A DNA stretch of 64,000 nt, from assembly GCA_900312665.1 (NCBI GenBank), contig ONZQ02000006.1:1610964-1674963 (forward strand), read 5' to 3'. The first letter of the stretch is position 1, and the number at the start of each line of letters is the position of its first letter. Source of the DNA: Cephalotrichum gorgonifer. Its lineage: Eukaryota > Ascomycota > Sordariomycetes > Microascales > Microascaceae. Below the pieces are notes generated by a model, which made no database searches, was not told the origin of the DNA, and saw only the letters and a list, made by a program, of their open reading frames with translations. The position numbers and the translations under genes were made by a program. Below, piece after piece: positions 1 through 10,695 of the stretch.

Positions 1-109
1 GTCGACGCCAGGTTGGCCATGCTCGTCAGCGTATTAGGATGGTCCTCCCCAAGCTTCATCTTGCGAGTCTCCATCACCTGCACCTCAAGCTTCTCTGCAT
101 CCTCCCACA

Positions 110-891
110 NNNNNNNNNNNNNNNNNNNNNNNNNNNNNNNNNNNNNNNNNNNNNNNNNNNNNNNNNNNNNNNNNNNNNNNNNNNNNNNNNNNNNNNNNNN
201 NNNNNNNNNNNNNNNNNNNNNNNNNNNNNNNNNNNNNNNNNNNNNNNNNNNNNNNNNNNNNNNNNNNNNNNNNNNNNNNNNNNNNNNNNNNNNNNNNNNN
301 NNNNNNNNNNNNNNNNNNNNNNNNNNNNNNNNNNNNNNNNNNNNNNNNNNNNNNNNNNNNNNNNNNNNNNNNNNNNNNNNNNNNNNNNNNNNNNNNNNNN
401 NNNNNNNNNNNNNNNNNNNNNNNNNNNNNNNNNNNNNNNNNNNNNNNNNNNNNNNNNNNNNNNNNNNNNNNNNNNNNNNNNNNNNNNNNNNNNNNNNNNN
501 NNNNNNNNNNNNNNNNNNNNNNNNNNNNNNNNNNNNNNNNNNNNNNNNNNNNNNNNNNNNNNNNNNNNNNNNNNNNNNNNNNNNNNNNNNNNNNNNNNNN
601 NNNNNNNNNNNNNNNNNNNNNNNNNNNNNNNNNNNNNNNNNNNNNNNNNNNNNNNNNNNNNNNNNNNNNNNNNNNNNNNNNNNNNNNNNNNNNNNNNNNN
701 NNNNNNNNNNNNNNNNNNNNNNNNNNNNNNNNNNNNNNNNNNNNNNNNNNNNNNNNNNNNNNNNNNNNNNNNNNNNNNNNNNNNNNNNNNNNNNNNNNNN
801 NNNNNNNNNNNNNNNNNNNNNNNNNNNNNNNNNNNNNNNNNNNNNNNNNNNNNNNNNNNNNNNNNNNNNNNNNNNNNNNNNNNNNNNNNNN
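110..891. other. Assembly gap (782 N)
   Basis: Run of N falling inside the TPR repeat array of the flanking minus-strand gene. Near-identical 126-bp units on both sides explain why the assembly failed here. Frame is not preserved across the gap. Confidence 1.
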
Positions 892-1150
892 CCGGCCCTG
901 GTTCGAAAAGGTCGATGCCAGGTTGGCCATGCTCGTCAGCGTATCAGGATGGTCCTCCCCAAGCTTCGTCTTGAAGGTCTCCATCACCTGCACCTCAAGC
1001 TCCTCTGCATCCTCCCACCGGCCCTGGTTCCAAAACGTCGACGCCAGGTTGGCCATGCTCGCCAGCGTATTAGGATGGTCCTCCCCAAGCTTCGTCTTGA
1101 AAGTCTCCATCACCTGCACCTCAAGCTTCTCTGCATCCTCCCACCGACCT
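892..1150 (-). repeat. 126-bp coding repeats (TPR units)
   Basis: Two nearly identical 42-codon units, and a further partial one at 1-109, encode WEDAEKLEVQVMETFKTKLG-type tetratricopeptides. The high nucleotide identity between units suggests recent unit exchange or concerted evolution. Confidence 0.9.
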
Positions 1151-2674
1151 TGGTCTAAAATTAGCCTTGCGTAGATCGATATACTTGCAATAGTTGCCAT
1201 GTCCTCCTTTCCTAACGTCGTCTCGCGAGCCTTCCTCGCCTTACCAAGCATCCGCTCTGCAATATCATATCTCCCTTATAACCATGCATACCATCCCCCA
1301 TTATATAAGAGAGTCGCACACCCTTCTAATAGATCCTCGTCTGGTCGGTAATCGAGGGCTGGCTGAATATGTGCAAAGAGACCCCGACAAGTCGCCCAGT
1401 TCTCGTATTGTCCGGTCGGGAAGACTGCTGCCATCCGCTCGATATACTGCTGCTTGAACTTCTCCTGCAGTCCAGATGATTCCAGCTACCTCCTCGTCGA
1501 CAGTTGCACAAGTCTATGCATCTCAAATTCGTTCCCTTTATTGTTCACGCTAACCAGACAGTAGTCCCTCAGCATCGCCAGATCGTTTTCGAAATCGCTG
1601 TCGCTATCGCTATCCGCATCGATGTCTGAGTTATCGTCGCTACTTTCAGAGTCCTGATCTTTGGTCTCATTTACACCACCTCCTCGCTTTATACGTGGGT
1701 TAAGCACCCAGTCAGGGATCCCTTGTCGATCGAAGAAGCTCATAAACGACAGAAGGTCTGCTGCGGAAGCTCGTCTAGAGCGGATATGATCGAAGGATAT
1801 CTGCCAAGTCGTCATAACTGCGTTCGAAGCTGCTCCGTCCCGCCTCAAGTCCCCTCCGGCATCAAGCTGTAAAAGGTTAGTCCTTCTACGATCGTTCTTT
1901 TGAAACTCGGCCAGGTACTTTTCGACCGAGCTCCGCGGCGCCCTCGCATGTATATAGGCCGCAGCCTGGCTGATGGCCAACGGCACACGGTCGAGCGCCT
2001 CCACAAGATCGACCGCTACTACATCTGAGAGCAATCCCAACTTCTTCCGTAGGAGCGTAAGGGCATCTGTCTGCACCATCGGTCCGATTGCGATCATATT
2101 TTCGCGGTTTCCGGTTAGTCTCGACGCCAAGTCCTTGTCGCGTGTTGTGATGATAATGGAACCGTTTCGACTCTGTGGCAGGTACGTCGCTAATGGCCGG
2201 TCACGCCCGGCTTCGCTCGCGCCGTAGAACACCTCATAGTCGTCGGCGCTGTCGAGGATCATAATCCATCTGCCGTTTCGTTCATTGGATAGCCAGTTCT
2301 GTACAAGAAGTGGTATATCAGCCTTAGGTCGGTTCCGCCCGGCTAGTTTAACAGTGTCGGCAATCGTCCTAAAGCCTTCTTCGACGCGCGCCTGCTTTCC
2401 GGCATAGATCCAGAACATCCAGACGTCACTACGTGCCTCGGCGATTCGGTGGGCGAATTCGATGGCCAGCTGCGACTTGCCAACACCGCCCAGGCCCACG
2501 AGCGCCACTCGACCTGCCGGCACGGAATACCGTCGGTCCATCTGGTCTAGAATGTCTTCGCGGTTGACGAAATCGGGGTCGCGGCAAAAGGGGATCAATG
2601 CGAATGGCTGCGGTGGTGTTTCCGGTCGTTCTGAACTCGTTAGCCAGGATCGGCCTTAACGACGGTAACCTTAC

Positions 2675-2756
2675 CTGGTGGGCAGTGGAACTCTGCGTTA
2701 ATCGTTCCATTGTTTACCCCATTTTGCAGACCATGGTTCGATGCACTGGGCGACAT
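2675..2756 (-). CDS. First coding exon of the NB-ARC/TPR gene, Gly/Asn-rich motif
   Basis: Twenty-seven codons followed by a GTAAGG donor. The peptide includes HGLQNGVNNGTINAEFH, a short Gly/Asn-rich motif of the kind found at the very N-terminus of many fungal NB-ARC or NACHT receptors, some of which are amyloid signalling motifs. The assignment rests on exact splice phase and on the peptide; amyloid behaviour is inference. Confidence 0.6.
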
Positions 2757-3844
2757 TAATGTCACCCATTGTCAACTTAGGGATAGGTATCCCTCAAGCA
2801 AGCAAAATAGAGGAGAATAGAACGAGGAGTGGACAGAAAACAGTATGCCAGGAGCGGGGTTATTGTACGCTCTTCCTCGAGTTCTTTTCAGCCCTGTTGG
2901 TTTGCGACTGAGAGGCGACGGCAATGTTGGCTCTCAAATAGAGGCATCGCGCCACGGCGCAATGCATGCGGCCCAATACTGCTGCCGCTGGCTGCTATTG
3001 GGCCGCTGCTATCAACCCGGCGCCTTTCTAACCGCCCAACAGCCCAATGGCAAAGGCCGATGCCCCATGTCCCAGAGCAATACTCAGTCTGAATTTGCAC
3101 ATGCTGGCCTGCTACGTCAGCAGACATAAGAGGTAAGGTAAGGCTCGGCCGACGACAGGGTTAAATCCCCAGAAGGCCCGGTCTCAGATTAGCAGCCCGT
3201 TTCTCACACGGGACTGACTCCGTACCACACCATTATGTAAGAAATTTTGATGACTAAAATTAGAGTACGAAGTACTTGTACAACGCTACAACATCCCCAT
3301 TCACTGCGCGCACAGTCTCCAAATCGGGACTGCTTCATTCGAGCCGACCGCTGTCATCTCTGACCGCATTCTTTAAGCGGATTATTGCACCTGCATATAC
3401 TTGGTAGCAAATATTTAGATGCCGCAGGCACCATCTCGTAAAAAGCTCTAGACACTATGGCGTCTTTAGCGACTTAACCATTAATTCCATAAGCCATTGA
3501 ATCCGGGTACTTTATTAGTGTATGGCCGGTCGTACTTGTCGCCAGCCAGCTCCGGTTAGCTGTATCATCAGTTCTATAATTTTTCACACACCAAAACTCA
3601 TCCACCTTCGCCACAACCACAAACTCATCGCCATCCTCTCGCCCAGATTACAAAACAAGGTCAACAAGGCCCTTGAATCTTTCAGCGTTTCATCCCTCGG
3701 CCATTCTCACGTTCTAGGCATTAACTGCCCTTTTCGACGACTCCACAACACACAGTCCTTCCTAGGTTCTTACTCTCTCCACCGGCATCGAATTTCACAC
3801 CAGCACAGAAGACTCGCTGGCTGCGTAAAGCGTCGCACCTCACA
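2757..3844. other. Intergenic region with a tRNA-Glu-like relic
   Basis: No convincing coding sequence. It separates the divergently oriented receptor gene (minus) and RPC34 (plus), so it should hold both promoters. The only structured element I see is a tRNA anticodon-arm remnant near 3196-3212. Confidence 0.6.
3180..3225 (+). pseudogene. tRNA-Glu(CUC)-like fragment, possible SINE remnant
   Basis: A perfect 5-bp stem (CCCGT at 3196-3200 with ACGGG at 3208-3212) closes a 7-base loop TTCTCAC, which is the anticodon arm of a glutamate tRNA (anticodon CUC). A GACTCC remnant of a T arm follows. The D arm and acceptor stem are not recognisable, so this is not a functional tRNA. A chance hairpin is possible. 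Confidence 0.3.
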
Positions 3845-5168
3845 ATGGCCTCCACGGCGGATGCTGCCATGCTGGTGGACGAGGAAGATAGCAAGGTCAA
3901 GATCTACAAGGATGCGCTCTACGACGCCTGCCGCGCGAGCGGCACCGACCAGCGCCTATTCAGCCAGCAGGAGCTCCTCGACCTCGGCGCCGTCCCGGCC
4001 AAGGACCTCAACATGCTCAAGACAGTTTTGCAGCAACTCAACGATGAGAGGCTACTCATCTCTTGCCAGGGGCCGAACGGGCTCGCCTTTAAATGGCGAG
4101 AGCAATCCGAGGCAGAGAAGTGAGTGTTTTCGTGCATCCTCTCTCACCACGCCTATGACTGCCCTATGTGTCATACCCTATCTCATCTCTCTCACCTCTC
4201 TCAACCGTAACCTTTCTCTCTCTCAAAAATACTTTGTTTATGCCAAACGGGCTAACCTCGGAAATAGATACAAGCAGTGTGGTGACCAGGAGCAGGCCAT
4301 GGTCTACTCTGTGATCGACGACGCGGGCAGCGACGGCATCTGGTCGCAGACCATCCTCCGCCGCTTGCAGATGCACGAGAACGTCTTCAAGGCCGCCATG
4401 AAGCACCTGATCCAGAAGAAGCTCGTCTCCCCGTTCAAGAGCGTGGAGCACCCCACCAAGAAGATGTACATCAAGGCCTCGCTCCGCCCCTCGGACAAGG
4501 CGACGGGCGGGCCTTGGTTCACGGACCAGAACCTCGACGAGGCCTTCATCGAGGCGCTGCACGCCGTCATCTACGACTTCATCAAGGGGAAGAGCACGTA
4601 CAAGAGGGGGTCCGGGGTCACGCCGAGGCAGGCGCCGAAGAAGGGCGTCGTGAAGGGCAGCGCGCCGGTGACGAAGAAGAGGACGGCTGAGCAGATCTCT
4701 GGGGAAGGAGGCGCGGCGGCAGCGGCGGGTCAGGACGCGGCGTCGGCGAAGAAAGACGTGCTGCTGCCCATGCCGGCCGGGTACCTAGACTACCCGACCT
4801 CGAGCGACATCGCAAAAGTTCTCTCCAAGACGAACATCACCAAGACCGTTCTCAGCGAGGAGGACGTGCACAAGCTCATCAGCGTCTTGATCGCGGACAA
4901 TCTCGTCGAGCAGGTGAGGATGGCGGGGGGCCGGAAGGGCTTCCGCATCGTGAGGCCCACGAAGCAGAGCCTGCAGGGATGGGCGGTGAAGCAAGGGACT
5001 TCGGCGCTGGGGGGCGGCGCGGAGGACGTGGAGGTCGGTCCGGATGCGTATCATAATGGGTATACGGATGTGCCGTGCGGGAAGTGTCCCGTCTTTGACC
5101 TCTGCGAGCCCGGTGGCCCTGTGGGTCCGAATAACTGCGAGTATTTCCAGACATGGCTGGGGAAATAA
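3845..5168 (+). CDS. RPC34: RNA polymerase III subunit RPC34/RPC6
   Basis: Subunit of the Pol III-specific RPC82/RPC34/RPC31 heterotrimer, which acts in promoter opening and TFIIIB contact during transcription of tRNA and 5S genes. Two exons, 3845-4119 and 4268-5168, are joined over a 148-bp intron (GTGAGT donor, TAG acceptor); the product is 391 residues. Winged-helix regions lie at about residues 15-90 and 95-165 (for example IWSQTILRRLQMHENVFKAAMKHL). An Ala/Lys-rich linker and a third helical segment follow. The C-terminus carries a cysteine cluster, CGKCPVFDLC then a further Cys before EYFQTWL, matching the cubane Fe-S site of this family. The start ATG at 3845 opens the conserved frame. 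A longer reading from about 3522 runs in the exon-2 frame through the intron and is not real. Confidence 0.93.
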
Positions 5169-6267
5169 CGAGGGATGCGGGGAGAGAGAGCCAAGTCGAA
5201 TTAAGATGGGTGGCCCAACCCCCCCCCCCCGCAGCGCCCAACCCTTAGCCCGGAGCCTGGCAATTTACTGGACGGAGGCGAGGCATGCGAGTTACGTTGT
5301 TTCGGAGGATGCGTTGTGTTGTCACGATTATGACGACAACGACGCCCGGCGTTGCGATGTCAAGGGCGGGCAAGGAAGGTGTATTCAGCGGAAGAGCTTG
5401 TCCTGCTATGAAGGAAAGAATGAGACGGAGACCTCGCGCTATAAGCCGAGTTTGAGGAGAATCAGTCCAGACCTGTTCTTGGAAACTACCACCGTCGTCC
5501 CCCAGTGGAAGTGGGAGGGTGGAATAGCGCATATTTAGCCAGCATGAAGTCTAGTACAATGATACAGATGACTTGACATACTATTATCCTGCTTCTGCGC
5601 ATCCTATTTCGCGTTCCCTCCCCCATACTTACGAGTAAAAAGGTACAGGGATAAAAGCTTGTTTGTTCGATGGTAAGATAACTATTGATGGGGATAACTA
5701 AATATGTCAATAGCATAAGATCGGCAATTTGTGACTATAATACACTTGGTTTCTACGAAATCCGCACTGAATGAAGCTGTCGCTCGAATCATCCGTACTC
5801 GTAAGGTCGCCTTCATCAGACAACCAGACCTCGTTCGGTTCGTCCCGCCGTGGAGTACGAGGACTATTATTAGACTCCACCAGAGAAAGCTTCTAGTCCA
5901 GCCATGAGGTGTGCGAGGGGTCAGCGTCAGCGGCTGTTGCTCTCCCTTGACCCCACCTACCCACCTGCCCGCACTGACCAGAGCAAGAGCCACCCATGGA
6001 GGGGGAGAAAGCTCTGACCCGCTGACCAATGAGGAGCGTCACCAACAGGACCATCGAAAGACCTAGAACCCAGAGGTGCCGCCTGCTGCAGCCTTCCAAT
6101 GTGCAAACAGTCAGTCTGGTTATCTCCAACATTCCCCCTCCCAGACCCAGACCACGCACGGCATTCAACATTGTTCTGTTCTACTTCCCTTTCTATTGTC
6201 CTCCATTCCTCCGTGACCCCTCGAATATCATCCAACCCCCTCAACCTACACATTAGACTATATCACC
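5169..6267. other. Intergenic region between RPC34 and STI1
   Basis: No supported gene. It holds the 3' end of RPC34, a poly-C run near 5220-5230, and the CT-rich leader of STI1 just before 6268. Several small open frames on both strands have no recognisable content. Confidence 0.6.
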
Positions 6268-8274
6268 ATGTCGGCCGACGAGCTCAAGGCTCAGGGCAAT
6301 GCTGCCATTGCCGCCAAGAACTTTGACGAAGCCATGTAAGTTGAGTTCCACAAAGAGCTGTCATATCTTTAGGGGAAAGGGAGGGAGTCAAAGCAGCTGA
6401 CTGTTACCAGTGACAAGTTCACCCAGGCTATCGCTCTGCAGCCCGAAAACCACATCCTCTACAGCAACCGCTCCGCCGCCTACGCATCCAAGAAGGAGTG
6501 GTCCAGCGCCCTCGCGGACGCCGAGAAGACGACCGAGATCAAGCCTGACTGGGCCAAGGGCTGGGGTCGGAAGGGAGCTGCCCTGCACGGAAAGGGTGAC
6601 CTCATTGGTGCCTCCGACGCATACGAGGAGGGCCTGAAGGTCGACCCCAACAATGCTCAGATCAAGAGCGGACTGGAGTCGGTGAAGAAGGCGATGGATA
6701 GCGAGGGTGAGTAGGAGCTGCCCCATTATCAGCTTGCTCTCTCCCCCATTCTGCGGCCAATATTCGAGCTCTCCCAAAACTGACTTGCAAGAAACAGGTG
6801 CCGGACCCGGTGCTGGACTGGCGAACCTCTTCAGCGACCCCAACCTGATCGCCAAGCTCGCCTCGAACCCCAAGACCTCCCCCCTCCTCGCTGACCCGTC
6901 CTTCATGGCAAACCTTAAGAAGTTCCAGGGCGACCCCAGCAACGCACAAGACCTGTTCTCCGACCCGAGGATGATCCAGGTTCTCGGCGTCCTGATGGGC
7001 GTGGACATGGACGTCGCCAGCCCCGGTGATCCTAGGTTCGCGGGCCAGTCTTCCGGGCAGGACGAGCCCATGACCGACGCCCCCCCGCCCCCCAAGCCCG
7101 CCGCGAAGACGGAGTCGAAGCCCGCGCCCGCGCCGGAACCTGAGCCGGAGGAGGAGCTCGACGAGGAGGCCCTGGAGAAGAAGAAGGCGAAGGAGGCCGC
7201 CGACAAGGAGAAGGCTCTAGGCACGGAGAACTACAAGAAACGCAACTTCGACGAGGCGATCGCGCACTACACCAAGGCGTGGGAGCTCCACAAGGACATC
7301 ACCTACCTCAACAACCTGGGCGCTGCCCACTTCGAGAAGAAGGACTACCAGGCGTGTATCGACACCTGCACGAAGGCCGTCGAGGAGGGCCGGAACATGT
7401 TCGCCGACTTCAAGATCATCGCCAAGAGCTACGCCCGCATCGGCACCGCCTACGAGCGCCTGGGCGACCTGGCCCTCGCCATCGAGAACTACCGCAAGTC
7501 CCTGACCGAGCACCGCACCCCCGACGTCGTGAGCAAGCTCAGGGCCGCCGAGCGCAACAAGATCGAGGCCGCGCGCACCGCCTACATCGACCCCGAGAAG
7601 GGCGAACTCGCGCGCGAGGAGGGAAACAAGAAGTTCAAGGAGATGGACTACCCCGGCGCCGTGGCCGCCTACACTGAGATGACCAAGCGCATCCCCGACG
7701 ACCCGAGGGGCTACAGCAACCGCGCGGCGGCCTTCCTCAAGCTCCTGGAGCTGCCCAGCGCGCTCGAGGACTGCGATACGGCGATCAAGAAGGACCCCAA
7801 GTTCATCCGCGCGTACATCCGCAAGGCGTCGGTGTACCAGGGCATGAGGAAGTACTCCGAGGCTGTGGACGCCTGCGACGAGGCGCTCAAGGTCGACGCC
7901 GAGTTCCACAACGGTGCTAACGCGCGGGAGATCGAGGCGCTGCAGCAGAAGGCGTTCGGAGCCATGTACTCCGCCCGGGAGAACGAGACGGAGGAGCAGA
8001 CTAGGGAGAGGCTCCAGAGGGATCCCGAGGTGAGTTTTTTTTCTTTTCCCCGCCCCGGCTTATATACTTCCGGTGGCTGCCAAGTATCATTTCGTGTTGT
8101 TAACAGACGTTCCTTGGACAGATTATGGCCCTCATGCAGGACCCCGTCATGCAGACCATCCTCCAGCAGGCGCAGTCCAACCCCGCCGCCCTCCAGGAGC
8201 ACATGCGGAACCCCGCCATCAAGTCCAACATCCAGAAGCTCGTCGCTGCGGGTGTCATCCGCGTTGGGCGGTAA
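6268..8274 (+). CDS. STI1: Hsp70/Hsp90 co-chaperone STI1 (Hop)
   Basis: Cytosolic adaptor that links Hsp70 and Hsp90 through TPR domains and passes client proteins between them. Four exons: 6268-6335, 6411-6706, 6798-8029 and 8122-8274; introns are 75, 91 and 92 bp with GT-AG ends and correct phase; the product is 582 residues, the usual STI1 length. TPR1 occupies about residues 1-115 (SADELKAQGNAAIAAKNFDE, LYSNRSAAY). The DP1 region follows (NLFSDPNLIAKLASNP). Pro/Ala/Glu-rich and Lys/Glu-rich linkers precede TPR2A (GTENYKKRNFDEAIAHYTKA) and TPR2B (GNKKFKEMDYPGAVAAYTEM). A C-terminal DP2 (IMALMQDPVMQTILQQAQ) ends at VGR. All expected domains are present. Confidence 0.95.
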
Positions 8275-9007
8275 AGGAAGCCTCGGTCCGACTGTGGTTA
8301 GGACGTAGGGGTTGTTTTATATCCGGGGATTGCCCAGGCCTTGAGATGCAATACGGCTGAGTTTAAGTTTGGCGATGAGGGTTGTGCTGGCATGTGTGGT
8401 AGTGGGGAGTCATTTGGAGGGTGGGAAAATGAGGGAAAAGAGCGAGAGAGGAGGCGGTTTTGTAATGATTAGTACGATATATGAAGAGAAACACCGTTTT
8501 CAAATCATTAGTGGCGATGCCCGGGAACATGGCTTGGAGCCTGTTCCAAGACGGGAGATACTAGCGTGGGAGTAATAGAGCCGATCTGGCTGAGTACACG
8601 GGGCTTATTATACCCAAAAACAATACTGAAGCTGGAGAGAGAAATCCCCCCTACGTCTCGATCGTATCTTATCGTAAGTGTATAACCGTAAATATCGGAC
8701 TAATATTAATCGAACCTGGCAAAAAAAAAAAAAAAAGGAAGAGTGAACAAAGTAGAAAAGCAGAATCCCAACCCACGAAAACTCCATCCCTGAGAACTAT
8801 AGAGGCCAAGAGGAAAACATCGGGAAGCAACGCGTAAAAGAAAAGGGACAGGGGAAACGGGGGAAAGGGGTGAAGAACAAGGCAAAACAGGACTCTCTTG
8901 ACCGAGTTACACACGCTCGCGGGCTCCGGGGTCCCTTTATACCGAGAGACTTACACGCTCTCCGAGACTCCCACGCGACTTATACGCCCCTTACCCCTCT
9001 CACTTGA
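8275..9007. other. Convergent 3' intergenic region
   Basis: Lies between the ends of STI1 (plus) and the MTC1-like gene (minus). It contains a 16-base A tract near 8720-8736. No coding evidence. Confidence 0.6.
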
Positions 9008-10695
9008 TTAGATCAGACCCGCGCGGGCGGCCTCGCCGCCGCCCTCGCCCACCACCTCCTCCATCCTCTTCTTCCCCTTTCCGATCCCACCCTCGCCGAC
9101 GCCCATGCGCCTAGCGACGTACCTCTGCGCCACGATGCCGACGGACAGCGAGAGCGTCTCCTCGACCCACTCGGCCACCCATTCCCTCGGGTCGACGCCG
9201 CCGCTCTCGATGATCTCGCGGATCTCCTCGGGCGTGGAGGCCGACACGACGCCGTCCTCGCTCTCGTCGTCGTCGTCACCAGCCTCCTCGCTAGTGGGCG
9301 TGAGCGGCGGCGGGGCGTCCAGCCAGCGGGCCCAGCGGGCGGGGAGGGCCTGCGAGAGGGCGGAGTACTCGATCTCGTGGACGGGGTCGAGAATGAATAT
9401 CGCGAAGAGCACGCGCTCGTCGGCGTCGCGGTGGCTCTGCACGACGCTGTCCTCCTCCGCCTTCTCCTCCGCCGACGCGCGCGCGAAGAGCTGCGCGGCC
9501 GGGTCGTCAGACACACCGACGGCCTGCACGGAGAGGAACAGGTCCGAGGTGCGCACGGGGTTCGAGGAGGAGAGCGGCTCGGTGGCGAGGCGGCGCGCCT
9601 CCTCGAGGCCGCCCCGCGTGGAGAAGTACTCGGCGGCGTAGCCCTCCGCGTTGGCGCGGCAGAGCTTCGTGCCCTCAACTAGGCCCTTGACGACGCCCAT
9701 GTCGCGCGCGGGCGAGGTGGAGCGCCACCAGGGCCCGTCGCGCCAGGCGGGGGGCTCCGGGCCGGAGCGCCGGGCCGTGTTCTCGCGGCCGCGCTGGATG
9801 ACGAGGAGGTCGCCACCCTCGACCTGCGACATGACGCGGGAGAAGACGGAGTGGATCATCGGGTCGAGGGAAGGGTAGCCGGTGAGGTCGTGGGTGATGT
9901 GGATGTGGAGGCGCTCGTGGGAGGAGATGGGCGGGGCGAGGGTGTGCAGGATGTTGGTGAAGGTTGGGAGGGCACGGTGGCGGAGTTCGTCCCCTGCATC
10001 GTTTGTGTTAGTCGGGGGTTTTAGGTCGTGTATGTATTATTGCCGAGGGAGTGTGCAAAGGCACAATATAAAGAGGGAGAGATGGGACGGGGCATAGGGA
10101 AAGAGGGGGAAAGCTGTAACTTACCGAATCCACGGAGTGCACCAACGTTCCCGCGTACCTGATCCGCCCACTTCTTCGCCTCCTCGTGCTGCTGCAGGTC
10201 CTTAACCGCTGCCTCGGCCGTCTTCATCGCGGCCGAGGCATGCGTGAAGATGCTCCCCCACCACCCGCCGCCCTCAGCCTGAGTCTGAGCCTGAGCCTGC
10301 TCTCCCGCCTCCGCCACCGCGGCGGCGGCCGCAGCCACTGCCGCCTTCTTCTCCCCGCCCTGCAGCTCCGAGCTCGTGGCGCTGGGGGTGAAGCTCGCCC
10401 TCAGCGACCGGGAGCTATCGGTCGACTTCCGGCCCGCGCTAGCAGCACCCTGCTTGTCGTCCGACCTCCGGGCCGCCGCCCCGCCATCCTTGTTGGGGCG
10501 CGGGGTGTGGGGTCGGGAGGTCGCCGGCTGCAGCTCGTTCTCGAGCTCGGCGAGGATGTCGGTGTCGGCGGCACTTGCCTTCGAGGCAACGGTCTTCTTG
10601 GCGGTCGTCGGGGCCTTCTTGCCGCTGTCCGTGATACCCTCGAAGAGGGAGTCGAAGTCGTCGGTCGGGTCGGCCTTGGTTCGCTTGGTCGCCAT
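9008..10695 (-). CDS. MTC1: Maintenance of telomere capping protein 1-like (MTC1 family)
   Basis: Two exons on the minus strand, 10695-10125 and 9993-9008, around a 131-bp intron (10124-9994), give about 518 residues. The N-terminus reads KADPTDDFDSLFEGITDSGK and is followed by a low-complexity Ala/Ser/Gln region. A conserved segment GGGWWGSIFTHASAAMKTAE then leads into the C-terminal domain (LHIHITHDLTGYPSLDP, VHEIEYSALSQALPARW, DPREWVAEWVEETLSLSVGI). This layout matches the fungal Mtc1 family. In yeast Mtc1 is a cytoplasmic protein linked to COPI vesicles, named from a telomere-capping genetic screen. Identification is by remembered family pattern; the direct function in this organism is unknown. 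Confidence 0.8.

Larger units (their letters stand above)
1..2756 (-). pseudogene. NB-ARC/TPR NOD-like receptor, interrupted by two stops and an assembly gap
   Basis: STAND-type fungal receptor. I place the start at the ATG at 2756-2754. Exon 1 (2756-2675, 27 codons plus one base) is followed by a 44-bp GT-AG intron (2674-2631) with a GCTAAC branch site, and the phase matches exactly into the NB-ARC exon. The NB-ARC part shows the P-loop GLGGVGKS, kinase-2-like WIMILDSADD, an IIITTRD motif, RVPLAISQAAAYI and a terminal MHRLVQL. An acidic Asp/Ser stretch precedes the last. In-frame stops at 1486-1488 (expected TGG) and 1276-1278 (expected CAA) separate NB-ARC from the kinesin-light-chain-like TPR units (42 residues, WEDAEKLEVQVMET type). 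The frame is otherwise continuous between and beyond them. The TPR array enters a 782-bp N gap and continues to the window edge in another phase, because the gap length is nominal. Both stops fit CpA to TpA changes. The alternative is a stop-suppressing intron, which I doubt because the intervening frame looks protein-like. Confidence 0.85.

Noticed and set aside
3522..3844. Upstream extension of the RPC34 reading frame
   Set aside because: It is in the exon-2 frame and passes through the intron; the conserved N-terminus is encoded from 3845 in another frame.
7217..7909. Long antisense open frame across STI1
   Set aside because: Shadow of the GC-rich STI1 codons; leucine/valine-rich text without domain content.
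9105..9641. Plus-strand open frame opposite the MTC1-like gene
   Set aside because: Mirror of biased codon use on the coding strand; Ser/Arg-rich with no conserved pattern.
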